A DNA stretch of 64,000 nucleotides, from NCBI GenBank assembly GCA_017412605.1, contig JAFPWY010000003.1, positions 124,001 through 188,000 on the forward strand, read 5' to 3'. Each line of letters opens with the position of its first letter. Position 1 is the stretch's first letter. The notes under the pieces were generated by a model that saw only the letters and a program-made list of their open reading frames with translations, ran no database searches and was not told the origin of the DNA. Shown here in pieces: positions 25,859 to 34,453 of this stretch. Both the position numbers and the translations under genes were made by a program. Origin of the DNA: Fibrobacter sp. GTDB taxonomy: Bacteria > Fibrobacterota > Fibrobacteria > Fibrobacterales > Fibrobacteraceae.

Positions 25859-27169
25859 ATGAACAAGTCCTGGTTTGGTCTCTTGGCTTTGAGTTTTGTC
25901 GTTTCCGGTTGTATTGGAGATGGCGATGATGACAAATCTATTGATTTAAGCGACAGTGGCGACAAGAATTTATATGAAAAAGTCGTGATCAAGAATGGCT
26001 ATTTTACCGATTCCCGCGACAAGAACAAGTACAAGGTTGTGAAAATTGGTTCCGATTACTGGTTTGCCGAGAATCTGCGTTATGCGGACAGTTCCAAGAC
26101 CAAGAATCTGAAAGGGAACATGCGCTGCCTGGATGACAAATCCAGTAATTGCGAAAAGTACGGCCCTCTATACACATGGACTGCGGCCATGGACCTGGAC
26201 GATTCTTTGCTTTCAAAGAAAGCGGGTTCATTGCGAGTTTGGCAATTCCAGGGCGTCTGTCCTAACGGCTGGACAATTCCATCCAATAAGCAGTGGAATG
26301 ATCTCCTGGATGAGGTCGGAAGCCTAAATGGTGATGAAGGAAAAGGAACGAGTCTTAAGTCGATTTCTACATGGGACAAAAATGATTCCGTCCCGGGAGG
26401 CATGAACCGTTTCGGTTTCAACATGCTGGCTGGAGGTCGTCTCAACAACGATGGCGGATTCCTCTCGGGCGGCAAGTACGCTTACGTCTGGACCTCGGAA
26501 GAGGTTGATGCCGGCACTGCCAGGGGATTCTCCTTCCACCACAATAAGGAAGGCGTGGATAACGGAGATTATTACAAGGATCATGGCATGTCTGTACGCT
26601 GCATCCTTGCGGCTGAGGCGTCTTTGACCGTAGAAGGCGACCTTGACTCTTCCTATATCGCCGAAATTCCGTTTGATTATGGCACTATGAAAGTGGGTGG
26701 CGAGAGCTACAAGACCATCAAGATTGGTCAGACGACCTGGATGGCCGAAAACGTGAACTACAAGACCGAAAACAGCTGGTGCTACAATAACGACGACTCG
26801 TCTTGCAAGAAGTTCGGGCGCCTTTACAATTGGGAAGCGGCTCTGACGATTTGCCCCGAAGGTTGGAAACTCCCGGGAAGGGCTGATTTCAATGCTTTGA
26901 TTGAATACCACCAGGACATGCGTTTCATTCGTTCTAAGGATGAATGGAAAAATGATGATGGCCTCAATTTCTGGGGCTTCAATCTGCTGCCGGGCGGCGG
27001 CTTCAAGGCAGGGGACTTCTTTGATGCAAAGGTTAGCGCATACCTCTGGTCCAGCGAAGCGAACGCCGATTCTGAATCGTTTGCCTTGTTTGTCAATTAC
27101 TACGGCGATGCGTCCGTCAAGTCGTACAGCAGAGGAGCGGGCTATTCTGTCCGCTGCATCAAGGAATAA
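25859..27169 (+). CDS. Lipoprotein with two FISUMP domains
   Basis: A 436-residue lipoprotein (lipobox VSGC). Two FISUMP domains follow at about 40-250 and 268-436. Each has the WxAENL segment (YWFAENLRYA, TWMAENVNYK), a GxLYxWxxA segment (GPLYTWTAAMD, GRLYNWEAAL), a CPxGWxxP segment and the closing SVRCI. FISUMP is a domain amplified in Fibrobacter, probably exposed at the cell surface; its role is unknown. An AAGGAG site precedes the ATG. Confidence 0.9.
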   Translation: MNKSWFGLLALSFVVSGCIGDGDDDKSIDLSDSGDKNLYEKVVIKNGYFTDSRDKNKYKVVKIGSDYWFAENLRYADSSKTKNLKGNMRCLDDKSSNCEKYGPLYTWTAAMDLDDSLLSKKAGSLRVWQFQGVCPNGWTIPSNKQWNDLLDEVGSLNGDEGKGTSLKSISTWDKNDSVPGGMNRFGFNMLAGGRLNNDGGFLSGGKYAYVWTSEEVDAGTARGFSFHHNKEGVDNGDYYKDHGMSVRCILAAEASLTVEGDLDSSYIAEIPFDYGTMKVGGESYKTIKIGQTTWMAENVNYKTENSWCYNNDDSSCKKFGRLYNWEAALTICPEGWKLPGRADFNALIEYHQDMRFIRSKDEWKNDDGLNFWGFNLLPGGGFKAGDFFDAKVSAYLWSSEANADSESFALFVNYYGDASVKSYSRGAGYSVRCIKE

Positions 27170-27171
27170 AT

Positions 27172-27193
27172 CCGTTAAGGTTTACCTTAACGG
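27172..27193. terminator. Bidirectional terminator-like hairpin between FISUMP gene and alr
   Basis: Perfect 9-bp stem CCGTTAAGG/CCTTAACGG with loop TTTA, between convergent genes. The alr stop codon is inside it. T-runs are weak on both sides. Confidence 0.65.
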
Positions 27194-28405
27194 GTATTCC
27201 TTATATTCCTGAACGCCGAACTCCTGCTTGAGGTAATCCCAGCGGACGAGGCGGTTCTTCCAGAAGTATTTCCTGTAAAGACGCCGTGCAACGCGGCTAG
27301 TGAGTTCGTAAGGAATAGTGTGGTGGTCGTCCGCCACACTTTCCATTGATATACGGAAGTCCAGTTCGCCGTTTACGACATCGACTGTCTCTCCGACTTG
27401 CACGTCGGGGATGTGGCTCACGTCGACCATTGTCGCGTCCATGCACACGCGGCCGAGAATCGGGCAGATTTGCCCGCGGATCATCACAAAACCCTTGTTG
27501 TATTCACCACGCAGGTAGCCGTCGCCGTAGCCGATGGCGATGGTCGCGATCCTTGTCGGCTGCTGGGCCATCCAGTAGCCGCCGTAGCTCACGGTTTCAC
27601 CCGGCTTCACGACGTGGATGTGCCGGATGGTGCTCTTGATCTTCATGACGGGGTGGATGGGAATTTGCGATGGGGTCGGACCCATGCAGTTGTAGCCGTA
27701 GAGCGTGAGGCCAGGACGCACCATGTCGAAATGGCTTTCGGGGTGCGTGAGCGTGCCTGCCGAACTGCTGCAGTGGCAAATCTGCGGACGGATGCCCTCG
27801 GCTTCCAGCACGTCGACCAGACGGCTGAAACGCTGAATCTGCACGTCCGTCTTCGGGTTGCCCGGCATGTCGGCTGTCGCGAGGTGCGTGAACATGCCCT
27901 CGAAGGTGATGTGCTTGAGATGCAGGGCGGTCCTGATGCTGTCGAAGTCCTCGGCGTCGAAGCCATAGCGGTTCATGCCGGTGTCAATTGCGAGGTGGGC
28001 GAGGCATGTCGTCCCCGTCTCGGCGAGGAACTGGTCAAAAAGTTGCGCTGTCCGCAGGTCCGTGATGGCTGCGGTCAGCTGGAATTCCACGAAATAGGCG
28101 AAGTCGGCGGGGGTGCAGGGCCCGAGCACCAGGATGGGGAGGTCCATGCCGTACTGGCGCAGGAGCATGCCCTCGTTGATGTGCGCCACGCCGAGGTAGT
28201 CCGCACCGCCGAACTTGGCGGCAAACGAGCAGGCGAGGCTCCCGTGGCCGTAGGCGTCGGCCTTCACGGGAATCAGGATCTTCGTGTTGGCGGGAATCTG
28301 GCTCCGGATGAATTTGATATTGTTGCACAGGGCGTCAAGATTGATTTCAATCCAGTTCGGGCGCGCGATACGGTTCAGGTCGGGTGGGGTAGATAAAAGT
28401 TTCAT
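27182..28405 (-). CDS. alr: Alanine racemase
   Basis: A 407-residue PLP enzyme converting L- to D-alanine for peptidoglycan. The PLP lysine is in LIPVKADAYGHGSLACS; MVRPGLTLYGYN, ATIAIGYGDGYLRG (second catalytic base) and LGRVCMDATMVDVSHIP follow in the usual order. Length is slightly above average. It converges with the FISUMP gene. Confidence 0.95.
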   Translation of the reverse strand: MKLLSTPPDLNRIARPNWIEINLDALCNNIKFIRSQIPANTKILIPVKADAYGHGSLACSFAAKFGGADYLGVAHINEGMLLRQYGMDLPILVLGPCTPADFAYFVEFQLTAAITDLRTAQLFDQFLAETGTTCLAHLAIDTGMNRYGFDAEDFDSIRTALHLKHITFEGMFTHLATADMPGNPKTDVQIQRFSRLVDVLEAEGIRPQICHCSSSAGTLTHPESHFDMVRPGLTLYGYNCMGPTPSQIPIHPVMKIKSTIRHIHVVKPGETVSYGGYWMAQQPTRIATIAIGYGDGYLRGEYNKGFVMIRGQICPILGRVCMDATMVDVSHIPDVQVGETVDVVNGELDFRISMESVADDHHTIPYELTSRVARRLYRKYFWKNRLVRWDYLKQEFGVQEYKEYPLR

Positions 28406-28866
28406 GGTAAGAATAATATAGGAAACTCTTCACAAACCGGCCACAAGGCCATGTAAAAAAAGAATGCGTTTAACTTGGAGATGTCTAGATTGGAATAGAA
28501 CCGGTTGAGATATTTTTTTGTAAAAACCGGAAAGTTGCGCTTGCAGTGAAATCGCTCCCGAGCCCAGTATCTAAGCGCATCTCGCTAATTTGTTCAAGTT
28601 TACAATTGCATCGATGAATTTTTGTTTACGCTTTGGCGCGCAACGAAAAATTTTTTTCGGTGTACTTTAAGATTAAAGAGAGTAACAAATCGTTCTTTGT
28701 TCGAACAAAGGAACGAATATTGAACGGAAGTACAAATAACATAATTCCTTTGGCTTAGCCGTTTTTGTCCCCTCGACATTGCGTTCCCGAAGTATGCCCC
28801 GCCAACGGGGTAGTAAGTTCCCTTATTTTCAAAAACTTCAAATCCAATAAAACGGAGGATAAAATC
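28406..28866. other. 461-base intergenic region before the TonB-like gene
   Basis: No gene is seen. It holds the upstream regions of alr (minus) and of the TonB-like gene (plus), with a 27-base near-palindrome at 28690-28716. Confidence 0.6.
28690..28716. promoter_or_regulatory. 27-base near-palindrome
   Basis: TCGTTC-TTTGTTCG faces CGAACAAAG-GAACGA, symmetric apart from one extra G. It lacks a T-run and is 150 bases before the TonB-like gene, so a protein-binding site is the best guess. Confidence 0.4.
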
Positions 28867-29817
28867 ATGAAACCGCAAACCAAAAAACAAACAACAGAAA
28901 AGTTCATCGAGTCCCTGCTGCCGGATTCCGACAAGAGGATGTGGCGTATCGCCGGTACGTCCGTCATTGCCGCGCTTTCGGTCGGTTTCTGGGCGACTAC
29001 GTATGAACGCGTAATCGACGAGGTTGTCTTCGAAAAGACGGCGGCCGTGGAGATTGCGACAACCATGAACATCATCGAAAGAAAGGAGGAAAAGAAGCTG
29101 GAAAAGCAAGAAAAGAAAGTCGTAAAAGAAGAAATCAAACGCAAGAGGCAAGGCGGCGGTGGTAAGCGTGCTGGTAGTGGGAAACCTCGCTCTCCCGAGC
29201 AGCGGGGGATTCTCAAGATCATCGCCGCGCGGACGCAGAACGCGAATGCCGAAGTCTACAACTTGACGAACCAGAAGTTTGCGAAGGATATCGATAAGAT
29301 CCTCAAGAACGTGAACGGTTTGCAGGTGACCGGGAAGACGCAAATTGCGGCGACCCGTCATGGTAAGCTGGACGCCGGGTTCAACGAGGGCGTCGCCTCG
29401 GGCGGAAGCGGAGGAATCGGAGATGCGCTGGATGGCCTGATCAGCGGTTCTGCCGGGGCCATTTCCACCAAGACCATCGGGAAACTGAAGGCTCCTTCTG
29501 AGCGGGATATCGACGTGGGTCAGGGCAATTCCTCGCGTTCTGCTTCTGATATCATGAAGGTGGTCCGCCAGCGTACTCCGGGACTGCGTCATATCTACAA
29601 CAAGTTCCTCAAGAAAAAGCCCGGCTTCCAGGGCAAGGTCACGCTGAAGTTCACGATTGCCCCGGGCGGGGAAGTCGTCAGCATCGCGGTGGTCTCCTCT
29701 ACGACGGGCTACGCCGAATTCGACGCCGACATCAAGAATGCCGTCGGTCGGTGGACATTCAGCAAGGTCAAATCGGGGAATACCACGGTGACCATTCCCT
29801 TCACGTTCACTGAATAG
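28867..29817 (+). CDS. TonB/AgmX-like energy-transducer protein
   Basis: A 316-residue protein starting at the ATG with GGAGG upstream. One transmembrane helix (about 27-46), a lysine/glutamate-rich periplasmic rod (about 62-95), a glycine-rich linker and a C-terminal TonB/AgmX-like domain (about 228-316: RQRTPGLRHIYNKFLKKKPG, GKVTLKFTIAPGGEVVS, ending TTVTIPFTF). Such proteins couple inner-membrane ion channels to the cell envelope in transport or gliding. No exbB/exbD pair is adjacent; the MotA/MotB-like pair 4 kb upstream is the nearest channel. Confidence 0.82.
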   Translation: MKPQTKKQTTEKFIESLLPDSDKRMWRIAGTSVIAALSVGFWATTYERVIDEVVFEKTAAVEIATTMNIIERKEEKKLEKQEKKVVKEEIKRKRQGGGGKRAGSGKPRSPEQRGILKIIAARTQNANAEVYNLTNQKFAKDIDKILKNVNGLQVTGKTQIAATRHGKLDAGFNEGVASGGSGGIGDALDGLISGSAGAISTKTIGKLKAPSERDIDVGQGNSSRSASDIMKVVRQRTPGLRHIYNKFLKKKPGFQGKVTLKFTIAPGGEVVSIAVVSSTTGYAEFDADIKNAVGRWTFSKVKSGNTTVTIPFTFTE

Positions 29818-29843
29818 GACTCTGAAATCCTGTAAATGATACC

Positions 29844-29880
29844 ATTCCGGTGGCCACACGGCTGCCGGAATTCCTTTTTT
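29844..29880 (+). terminator. Terminator of the TonB-like gene
   Basis: Stem ATTCCGG...CCGGAAT with inner GCC/GGC pairing, followed by a run of six T. Confidence 0.85.
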
Positions 29881-29966
29881 GCCTTGTGGAATAGGCCTAC
29901 GCATTTGTGGATGCAGAAAAATTATATAGATTATCTGAAACAAGAATTTCTGGTAGAGGATCGGTT

Positions 29967-31151
29967 ATGCTAAAGGCGAAACATGGGTTTTCTTTTGTTG
30001 TTGCTGCAATTTCCGTTTTGCTGCTTGTCGCTTGCGGCGATGAGGTCACTGAAATCACCGAGGTGAACGAAACGGGCATGAAAGTTATCGAAAAGGGCAA
30101 GGAAATGCCCAAGTGTACCTCGGAAAACGAGGGCGCACTTGTGTATTCGCTGGATTCTGCCACGGCGTATGCCTGCGTCAACAGGGAATGGACCTCGCTT
30201 AACGGTAAGGACGGCCAAGACGGCAAGGATGGCATTGACGGAAAGGACGGCCAAGACGGCAAGGATGGCGCCGATGGGAAGGACGGTGCGAAAGGTGAAA
30301 AGGGCGACCAAGGTGAACAAGGTAAGCAAGGGGAGAAAGGGGACCAAGGAAAACAGGGTGAACAGGGCCCGAAAGGGGACGATGGTAAGGATGGCGAAGA
30401 TGGAACAGACTGTAGCCTGGCAGACAACGGGGACGGAACTGTGTCCGTTACTTGCGGGGATTCTACGATCATGGTAAACAAGGCCATGTGCGGCATGGAA
30501 CCGTATGATCCAGCAAAACAGTTTTGCGATGTACGCGACAATAAGGTCTATAAATACGTAAAAATAGGCACGCAGACCTGGATGGCCCAGAACCTCAACT
30601 ACGCCTATACTGATGTTCCTTATAAACAAGGAAACTATACCTCTGATTCCACCAGTTGGTGCTACAATAACGACGCAAACAACTGCTCCAAGTACGGTCG
30701 CCTTTACACATGGGCGGCGGCTATGGACAGCGTGGGTACATGGAGTGCAAATAGTAAGGGCTGTGGTTATGACACAACCTGTTCTCCGACTTATCCTGTT
30801 CGCGGTGTTTGCCCAGAGGGCTGGCACTTGCCAACAGAAGAGGAATTCGAAACTTTGTTCACGGCAGTCGGCGGTCAATCAACCGCTGGCAAAATGCTCA
30901 AGTCCGCGACTGGCTGGACGGCGTATAGCGGCATCACCAACGAGGATGCCTTCGTCTTCTCCGCTCTCCCTGCCGGCTACAGGAACGGCAACGGGGATTA
31001 CAGCGACGAGGGCAACTTCGCGTACTTCTGGAGTACAGAGAACAGTAGCAACTACGCGTACTACATGGACTTGAACTACAGCTACGACGTTGCGTGCCTG
31101 AGCAGCGACAACAAGTTCGACGGTTTTTCTGTTCGTTGCCTCAAGGACTGA
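29967..31151 (+). CDS. Collagen-like FISUMP lipoprotein
   Basis: A 394-residue lipoprotein. I start at 29967 (MLKAKHGFSFVVAAISVLLL, lipobox LVAC), with AGAGGA just upstream; an upstream in-frame ATG at 29907 would spoil the signal peptide. Residues 78-147 are collagen-like Gly-X-Y triplets (GKDGQDGKDGIDGKDGQDGK and so on). A FISUMP domain follows (about 190-394: GTQTWMAQNLNYAY, GRLYTWAAAMDS, CPEGWHLPTEEEF, ending SVRCLKD). This suggests a stalk-and-head surface protein. The stop codon lies in a direct repeat. Confidence 0.9.
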   Translation: MLKAKHGFSFVVAAISVLLLVACGDEVTEITEVNETGMKVIEKGKEMPKCTSENEGALVYSLDSATAYACVNREWTSLNGKDGQDGKDGIDGKDGQDGKDGADGKDGAKGEKGDQGEQGKQGEKGDQGKQGEQGPKGDDGKDGEDGTDCSLADNGDGTVSVTCGDSTIMVNKAMCGMEPYDPAKQFCDVRDNKVYKYVKIGTQTWMAQNLNYAYTDVPYKQGNYTSDSTSWCYNNDANNCSKYGRLYTWAAAMDSVGTWSANSKGCGYDTTCSPTYPVRGVCPEGWHLPTEEEFETLFTAVGGQSTAGKMLKSATGWTAYSGITNEDAFVFSALPAGYRNGNGDYSDEGNFAYFWSTENSSNYAYYMDLNYSYDVACLSSDNKFDGFSVRCLKD

Positions 31152-31257
31152 CAAGCCGAGTGAAGCGGTCGCCAAGTTTACTTGAGCGACCATTTCCGAG
31201 GCGCAGTAATCTGCGCTACGTAGTAGCGCCAGGACTGACAAGCCGAGTGAAGCGGTC
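31145..31257. repeat. Direct repeats flanking two alternative hairpins
   Basis: Two perfect 26-base copies (31145-31170 and 31232-31257, beginning GGACTGACAAGCCGAG). The first covers the FISUMP stop codon. Between them, GCGCAG-taat-CTGCGC and GCGCTAC-gta-GTAGCGC share the middle GCGC, so only one hairpin can form at a time. Confidence 0.85.
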
Positions 31258-31289
31258 CCTCTTCGATTTTTTTGAGCGGGTTCCAGTTC

Positions 31290-31318
31290 TTGCGCTTGTT
31301 TTTCATTTTTGCTATATT
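31290..31318 (+). promoter_or_regulatory. Putative promoter of the M29 aminopeptidase gene
   Basis: TTGCGC (31290-31295), 17-base spacer, TATATT (31313-31318). Transcription would start about 20 bases before the ATG. Confidence 0.55.
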
Positions 31319-31347
31319 CTCACGCGGAACAAAATGGAGACTTTGAA

Positions 31348-32466
31348 ATGACCGACCCTCGCATTACACAACTTGCTACGAATTTAATCAACGACGCTGT
31401 CCGCCTCCAGGCTGGAGAAAATATCCTCATCGAGACGACCGACACCCCGGACGAACTGTCCACGGAACTGGTCAAGGCTGTCGAAAAAGTGGGGGGCAAC
31501 GCCTTTGTCCACAACTACAACAGCCGTGTCCGTCGTCAAGTTCTCCTTTCTGCAAGCGAAGCCCAGATGAAGCTTTCGGCAGATTTAGCCCTTGCCGAGA
31601 TGAAGTGCATGCAGGCCTATATCGCTATCCGTGGCGCGGACAATGCCATGGAAAACTGCGACGTGAGCGACGAGAAAATGCTCATGTACCGCAAGATTAC
31701 CAAGGAAACGCTCGATTACCGCGTGAACAAGACGAAATGGTGCGTACTTCGCTGGCCCAATCCCTCCATGGCCCAGGGCGCCAAGATGAGCACCGAAGCC
31801 TTCGAGGACTTCTATTTCAAAGCGTGCCTGACCGATTACCCGAAGATGGGCCGTGCCGCCCAGAACCTGATTGACTTGATGAACAAGACCGACAAGGTGC
31901 GCCTTGTGGCAAACGACACCGACATCACGTTCAGCATCAAGGGAATCCCTGCCGTGCCTTGCTGCGGCAACATGAATATCCCCGATGGCGAAGTCTACAC
32001 GGCACCGGTGAACGGGAGCATCAATGGCGTGATTCACTACAATACGCCGACGCTTTACGAAGGCAAGCATTTCAGCGGAGTCCGCCTCGTATTCAAGGAA
32101 GGCAAGATTGTGGATGCCACCTGTGACTCGGGCGACAACGCCCAGCTCAACGCCATATTCGATACGGACGAAGGTGCACGCCGCGTGGGCGAGTTCGCCA
32201 TCGGTTTCAACCCCTTCGTGAATGCGCCGATGTGCGACATCCTCTTCGACGAAAAGATCGCCGGCAGCATCCACTTTACGCCGGGAATGTGCTACGAGGA
32301 CGCCTACAACGGTAACCAGAGTGCTATCCACTGGGATCTCGTGCTCATCATGCGCCCGGAATACGGCGGTGGCGAAATCTGGTTCGACGACAAGCTTATC
32401 CGCAAGGACGGCCTGTTCGTGGTCGACGAACTCAAGTGCCTGAATCCCGACCAGCTCGGGGAATAA
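31348..32466 (+). CDS. M29-family aminopeptidase
   Basis: A 372-residue cytoplasmic metallo-aminopeptidase of the M29 (AmpS/aminopeptidase T) family. The C-terminal segments GSIHFTPGMCYEDAYNGN and SAIHWDLVLIMRPEYGGGEI carry the metal histidines and aspartate, and GEFAIGFNP is a family landmark. I use the ATG at 31348, preceded by GGAGA, rather than the in-frame start at 31309. It stands alone with its own promoter. Confidence 0.92.
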   Translation: MTDPRITQLATNLINDAVRLQAGENILIETTDTPDELSTELVKAVEKVGGNAFVHNYNSRVRRQVLLSASEAQMKLSADLALAEMKCMQAYIAIRGADNAMENCDVSDEKMLMYRKITKETLDYRVNKTKWCVLRWPNPSMAQGAKMSTEAFEDFYFKACLTDYPKMGRAAQNLIDLMNKTDKVRLVANDTDITFSIKGIPAVPCCGNMNIPDGEVYTAPVNGSINGVIHYNTPTLYEGKHFSGVRLVFKEGKIVDATCDSGDNAQLNAIFDTDEGARRVGEFAIGFNPFVNAPMCDILFDEKIAGSIHFTPGMCYEDAYNGNQSAIHWDLVLIMRPEYGGGEIWFDDKLIRKDGLFVVDELKCLNPDQLGE

Positions 32467-32605
32467 AAAGCCGTTACAGGTCTTGACCTCTATATGACGG
32501 GGCTCACAAAATTGGGGGCCCTGATAAAATTTTTTTCTTGTCGACTCCTTTTTGATGGAAAACGTTATATTTTATTTACAAACCTAACGTCAAAGAGAGG
32601 GGCAT

Positions 32606-33436
32606 ATGAAAACAAGAAAATCGTTATTGGCAATAGCGGCCGTGTCTGCTGTCTGTTTAGCATTTTGCGGCTGCGATGGCAGCGCCCCTTCTGGGGCTGA
32701 CGGGACAGAATCCGCATTCGGCGGTTCCAGTTCAAGCGCCGGTATAGGAAACGGCTCTGGTAAAATTTCCAGCTCGGGAAAAACTTCCAATTCTGGATCT
32801 AAATCCGGTAGCGTCGTTTCGTGCTACGTGGAGTTGCCTGGTGGGGACGGGTCTGCGTCCTGTTCCGAGGTCCCGACATCCTATAAGACAATTGACTTGT
32901 TCAAGGAAACCTGTCAAGCGCAAAACGTAGAGGGCTTCGCTAAGGCCACCGTCGGCACGGGATGTCCTTCCGGAGGGAAAAAGTGTGACCAGGGCGGCGG
33001 CATCGTTGCCTACTACTATGGGCCGGCCGCCGAAGTCAATTCTTGCCTGGATGAATACGACGATGACGATTATGGCTACGGCGATGACGGAGGCTCTTCT
33101 TCTTATGATGGCGGTACCTACTATGATGGAGACTATACCGTCCCTGATGACTATTACGGAAGTTCGACTATACAGAGCGGTAGCGATGCGACAATCTCGG
33201 GGAGCGTCTATTCATGCGAGGCAACGTCTTCCGGCCATTCCTATTGTGGCGAAATAAGCCAATCCTCGAGTGGCGTGAACGATTTCATGATAGGCTGTAA
33301 CGAAGAGGGCGGCACTCTGGGAACGGGTTGTCCCACTTCTTCAAAGAAATGTTTGTTCGATGAGTTGCTGCTATACTTCTACGATTCTGTAGATAAGGCG
33401 AAGAGTTGCGAACAACTCTATGAAGAAGAGTGGTAG
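32606..33436 (+). CDS. Cysteine-rich lipoprotein with two related modules
   Basis: A 276-residue lipoprotein (lipobox CGC near residue 22). A Ser/Gly-rich linker leads to two related cysteine modules separated by an acidic Tyr/Asp/Gly-rich spacer. Each module follows C ... C ... C ... GTGCPxxxKKC ... Y/F-rich segment ... C (ATVGTGCPSGGKKC and GTLGTGCPTSSKKC). The pattern suggests disulfide-linked surface domains. Family not recognised. A GAGAGG site precedes the ATG. Confidence 0.75.
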   Translation: MKTRKSLLAIAAVSAVCLAFCGCDGSAPSGADGTESAFGGSSSSAGIGNGSGKISSSGKTSNSGSKSGSVVSCYVELPGGDGSASCSEVPTSYKTIDLFKETCQAQNVEGFAKATVGTGCPSGGKKCDQGGGIVAYYYGPAAEVNSCLDEYDDDDYGYGDDGGSSSYDGGTYYDGDYTVPDDYYGSSTIQSGSDATISGSVYSCEATSSGHSYCGEISQSSSGVNDFMIGCNEEGGTLGTGCPTSSKKCLFDELLLYFYDSVDKAKSCEQLYEEEW

Positions 33437-33457
33437 CTGCTAGATTTCGTTTTTTCC

Positions 33458-33481
33458 GACCCCCTCCCGGGGGTCTTTTTT
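33458..33481 (+). terminator. Rho-independent terminator
   Basis: GACCCCC-tccc-GGGGGTC followed by six T, directly after the cysteine-rich lipoprotein gene. Confidence 0.93.
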
Positions 33482-33518
33482 GTATATGAAACGATGTGTA
33501 TCATTTAGACTAAAAATA

Positions 33519-33541
33519 CGTTTTAACTTTTGTTAAAAACG
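33519..33541. promoter_or_regulatory. Inverted repeat upstream of the TIGR02147 promoter
   Basis: CGTTTTAAC-tttt-GTTAAAAACG (one extra A in the right arm). It is 41 bases before the -35 hexamer, so a regulator site is possible. Confidence 0.4.
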
Positions 33542-33582
33542 CTGTTTTCTGATAAAAAATTAAACTTTTGTATTATTTACTA

Positions 33583-33611
33583 TTGACAACACAGTTTTTT
33601 GTGGGTATATT
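33583..33611 (+). promoter_or_regulatory. Consensus promoter giving a leaderless TIGR02147 mRNA
   Basis: TTGACA (33583-33588), 17 bases, TATATT (33606-33611). The ATG is at 33619, seven bases after the -10, where transcription itself should start. No ribosome-binding site fits in between. Confidence 0.85.
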
Positions 33612-33618
33612 CTTTGGT

Positions 33619-34452
33619 ATGAAACCGATTATCGAATATCAAGATTACCGCGCCTTCATGGGTGACTTCTACGAAGAGCGCAAGCGGACTTCCGCCTTCT
33701 CGTGGCGGGAGTTTGCGAAGATTGCCGGATTCACCTCGCCTTCGTACCTGAAGCTCGTGTGCGAAGGCAAGAGCAGTCTGAGCAAGGTGACCATGGGGCG
33801 CGTGGCCAAGGCCATGGGGCTTACCGGCTACGAGGTGACCTATTTCGAGACCATGGTGAAGTTCGGCAACGCCAAGAAGGACTCGATCAAGATGGAGTTC
33901 CTCCAGGAAATGCAGGCCATGGCGCGAGACCACAAGGTGCGCATCATCGACAAGGATGCGTTCGAATATTATTCTACCTGGAAAAATCAAGCGATCCGCG
34001 AACTCGCCCCGATGATGCCCGGCGCCATGCCCGGTGAAATTGCCGATGTCTGCTGTCAGGATGTTTCGGCGTTGGAGGTCCGCAAGTCGCTCCAGTTCCT
34101 GGAACGGGCAGGATTCCTCCGCCAGACGCAACCGAATACCTACGAGCAGACGGAGAAGGATGTTGCAGGTTCCAAGGAAGGGCTCCCGATTGCCATTCGC
34201 GCGATGCACCGGGAGATGGGGAGGCTCGCCATCGACTCCCTAGACCAGTTTACTGCCGATGAGCGCAACGTCACCGGCCTTACGATAGGCGTAAACCGCG
34301 AATGCTACGAACGGGTTGTGCAGGAACTGACTGCCTGCCGCAAGAGGATTATTGCGATTTGTTCGGAATATTCGGAACTTTCGCAGGTTTACAGGTTGAA
34401 TTTACAATTGTTCCCCCTTAGTAGGGATGTTAAGGGAAAAGAGGAGGCATAA
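33619..34452 (+). CDS. TIGR02147-family protein (Fibrobacter paralog family, regulator-like)
   Basis: A 277-residue member of the paralogous family first named from F. succinogenes (TIGR02147). It begins MKPIIEYQDYRAFMGDFYEE, has the helix-turn-helix-like SWREFAKIAGFTSPSYLKLV and a long helical body with the LxxAGFLRQ winged segment. Probably a DNA-binding regulator; the target is unknown. I use the ATG at 33619, because the upstream in-frame start lies inside the promoter. It ends one base before the lipoprotein gene, so the two are cotranscribed. Confidence 0.85.
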   Translation: MKPIIEYQDYRAFMGDFYEERKRTSAFSWREFAKIAGFTSPSYLKLVCEGKSSLSKVTMGRVAKAMGLTGYEVTYFETMVKFGNAKKDSIKMEFLQEMQAMARDHKVRIIDKDAFEYYSTWKNQAIRELAPMMPGAMPGEIADVCCQDVSALEVRKSLQFLERAGFLRQTQPNTYEQTEKDVAGSKEGLPIAIRAMHREMGRLAIDSLDQFTADERNVTGLTIGVNRECYERVVQELTACRKRIIAICSEYSELSQVYRLNLQLFPLSRDVKGKEEA

Positions 34453-34453
34453 T

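Noticed and set aside
28600-29943. A 447-codon antisense frame over the TonB-like gene
   Set aside because: The sense gene has a ribosome-binding site, transmembrane helix, TonB-like end and terminator. The antisense frame has none of these.
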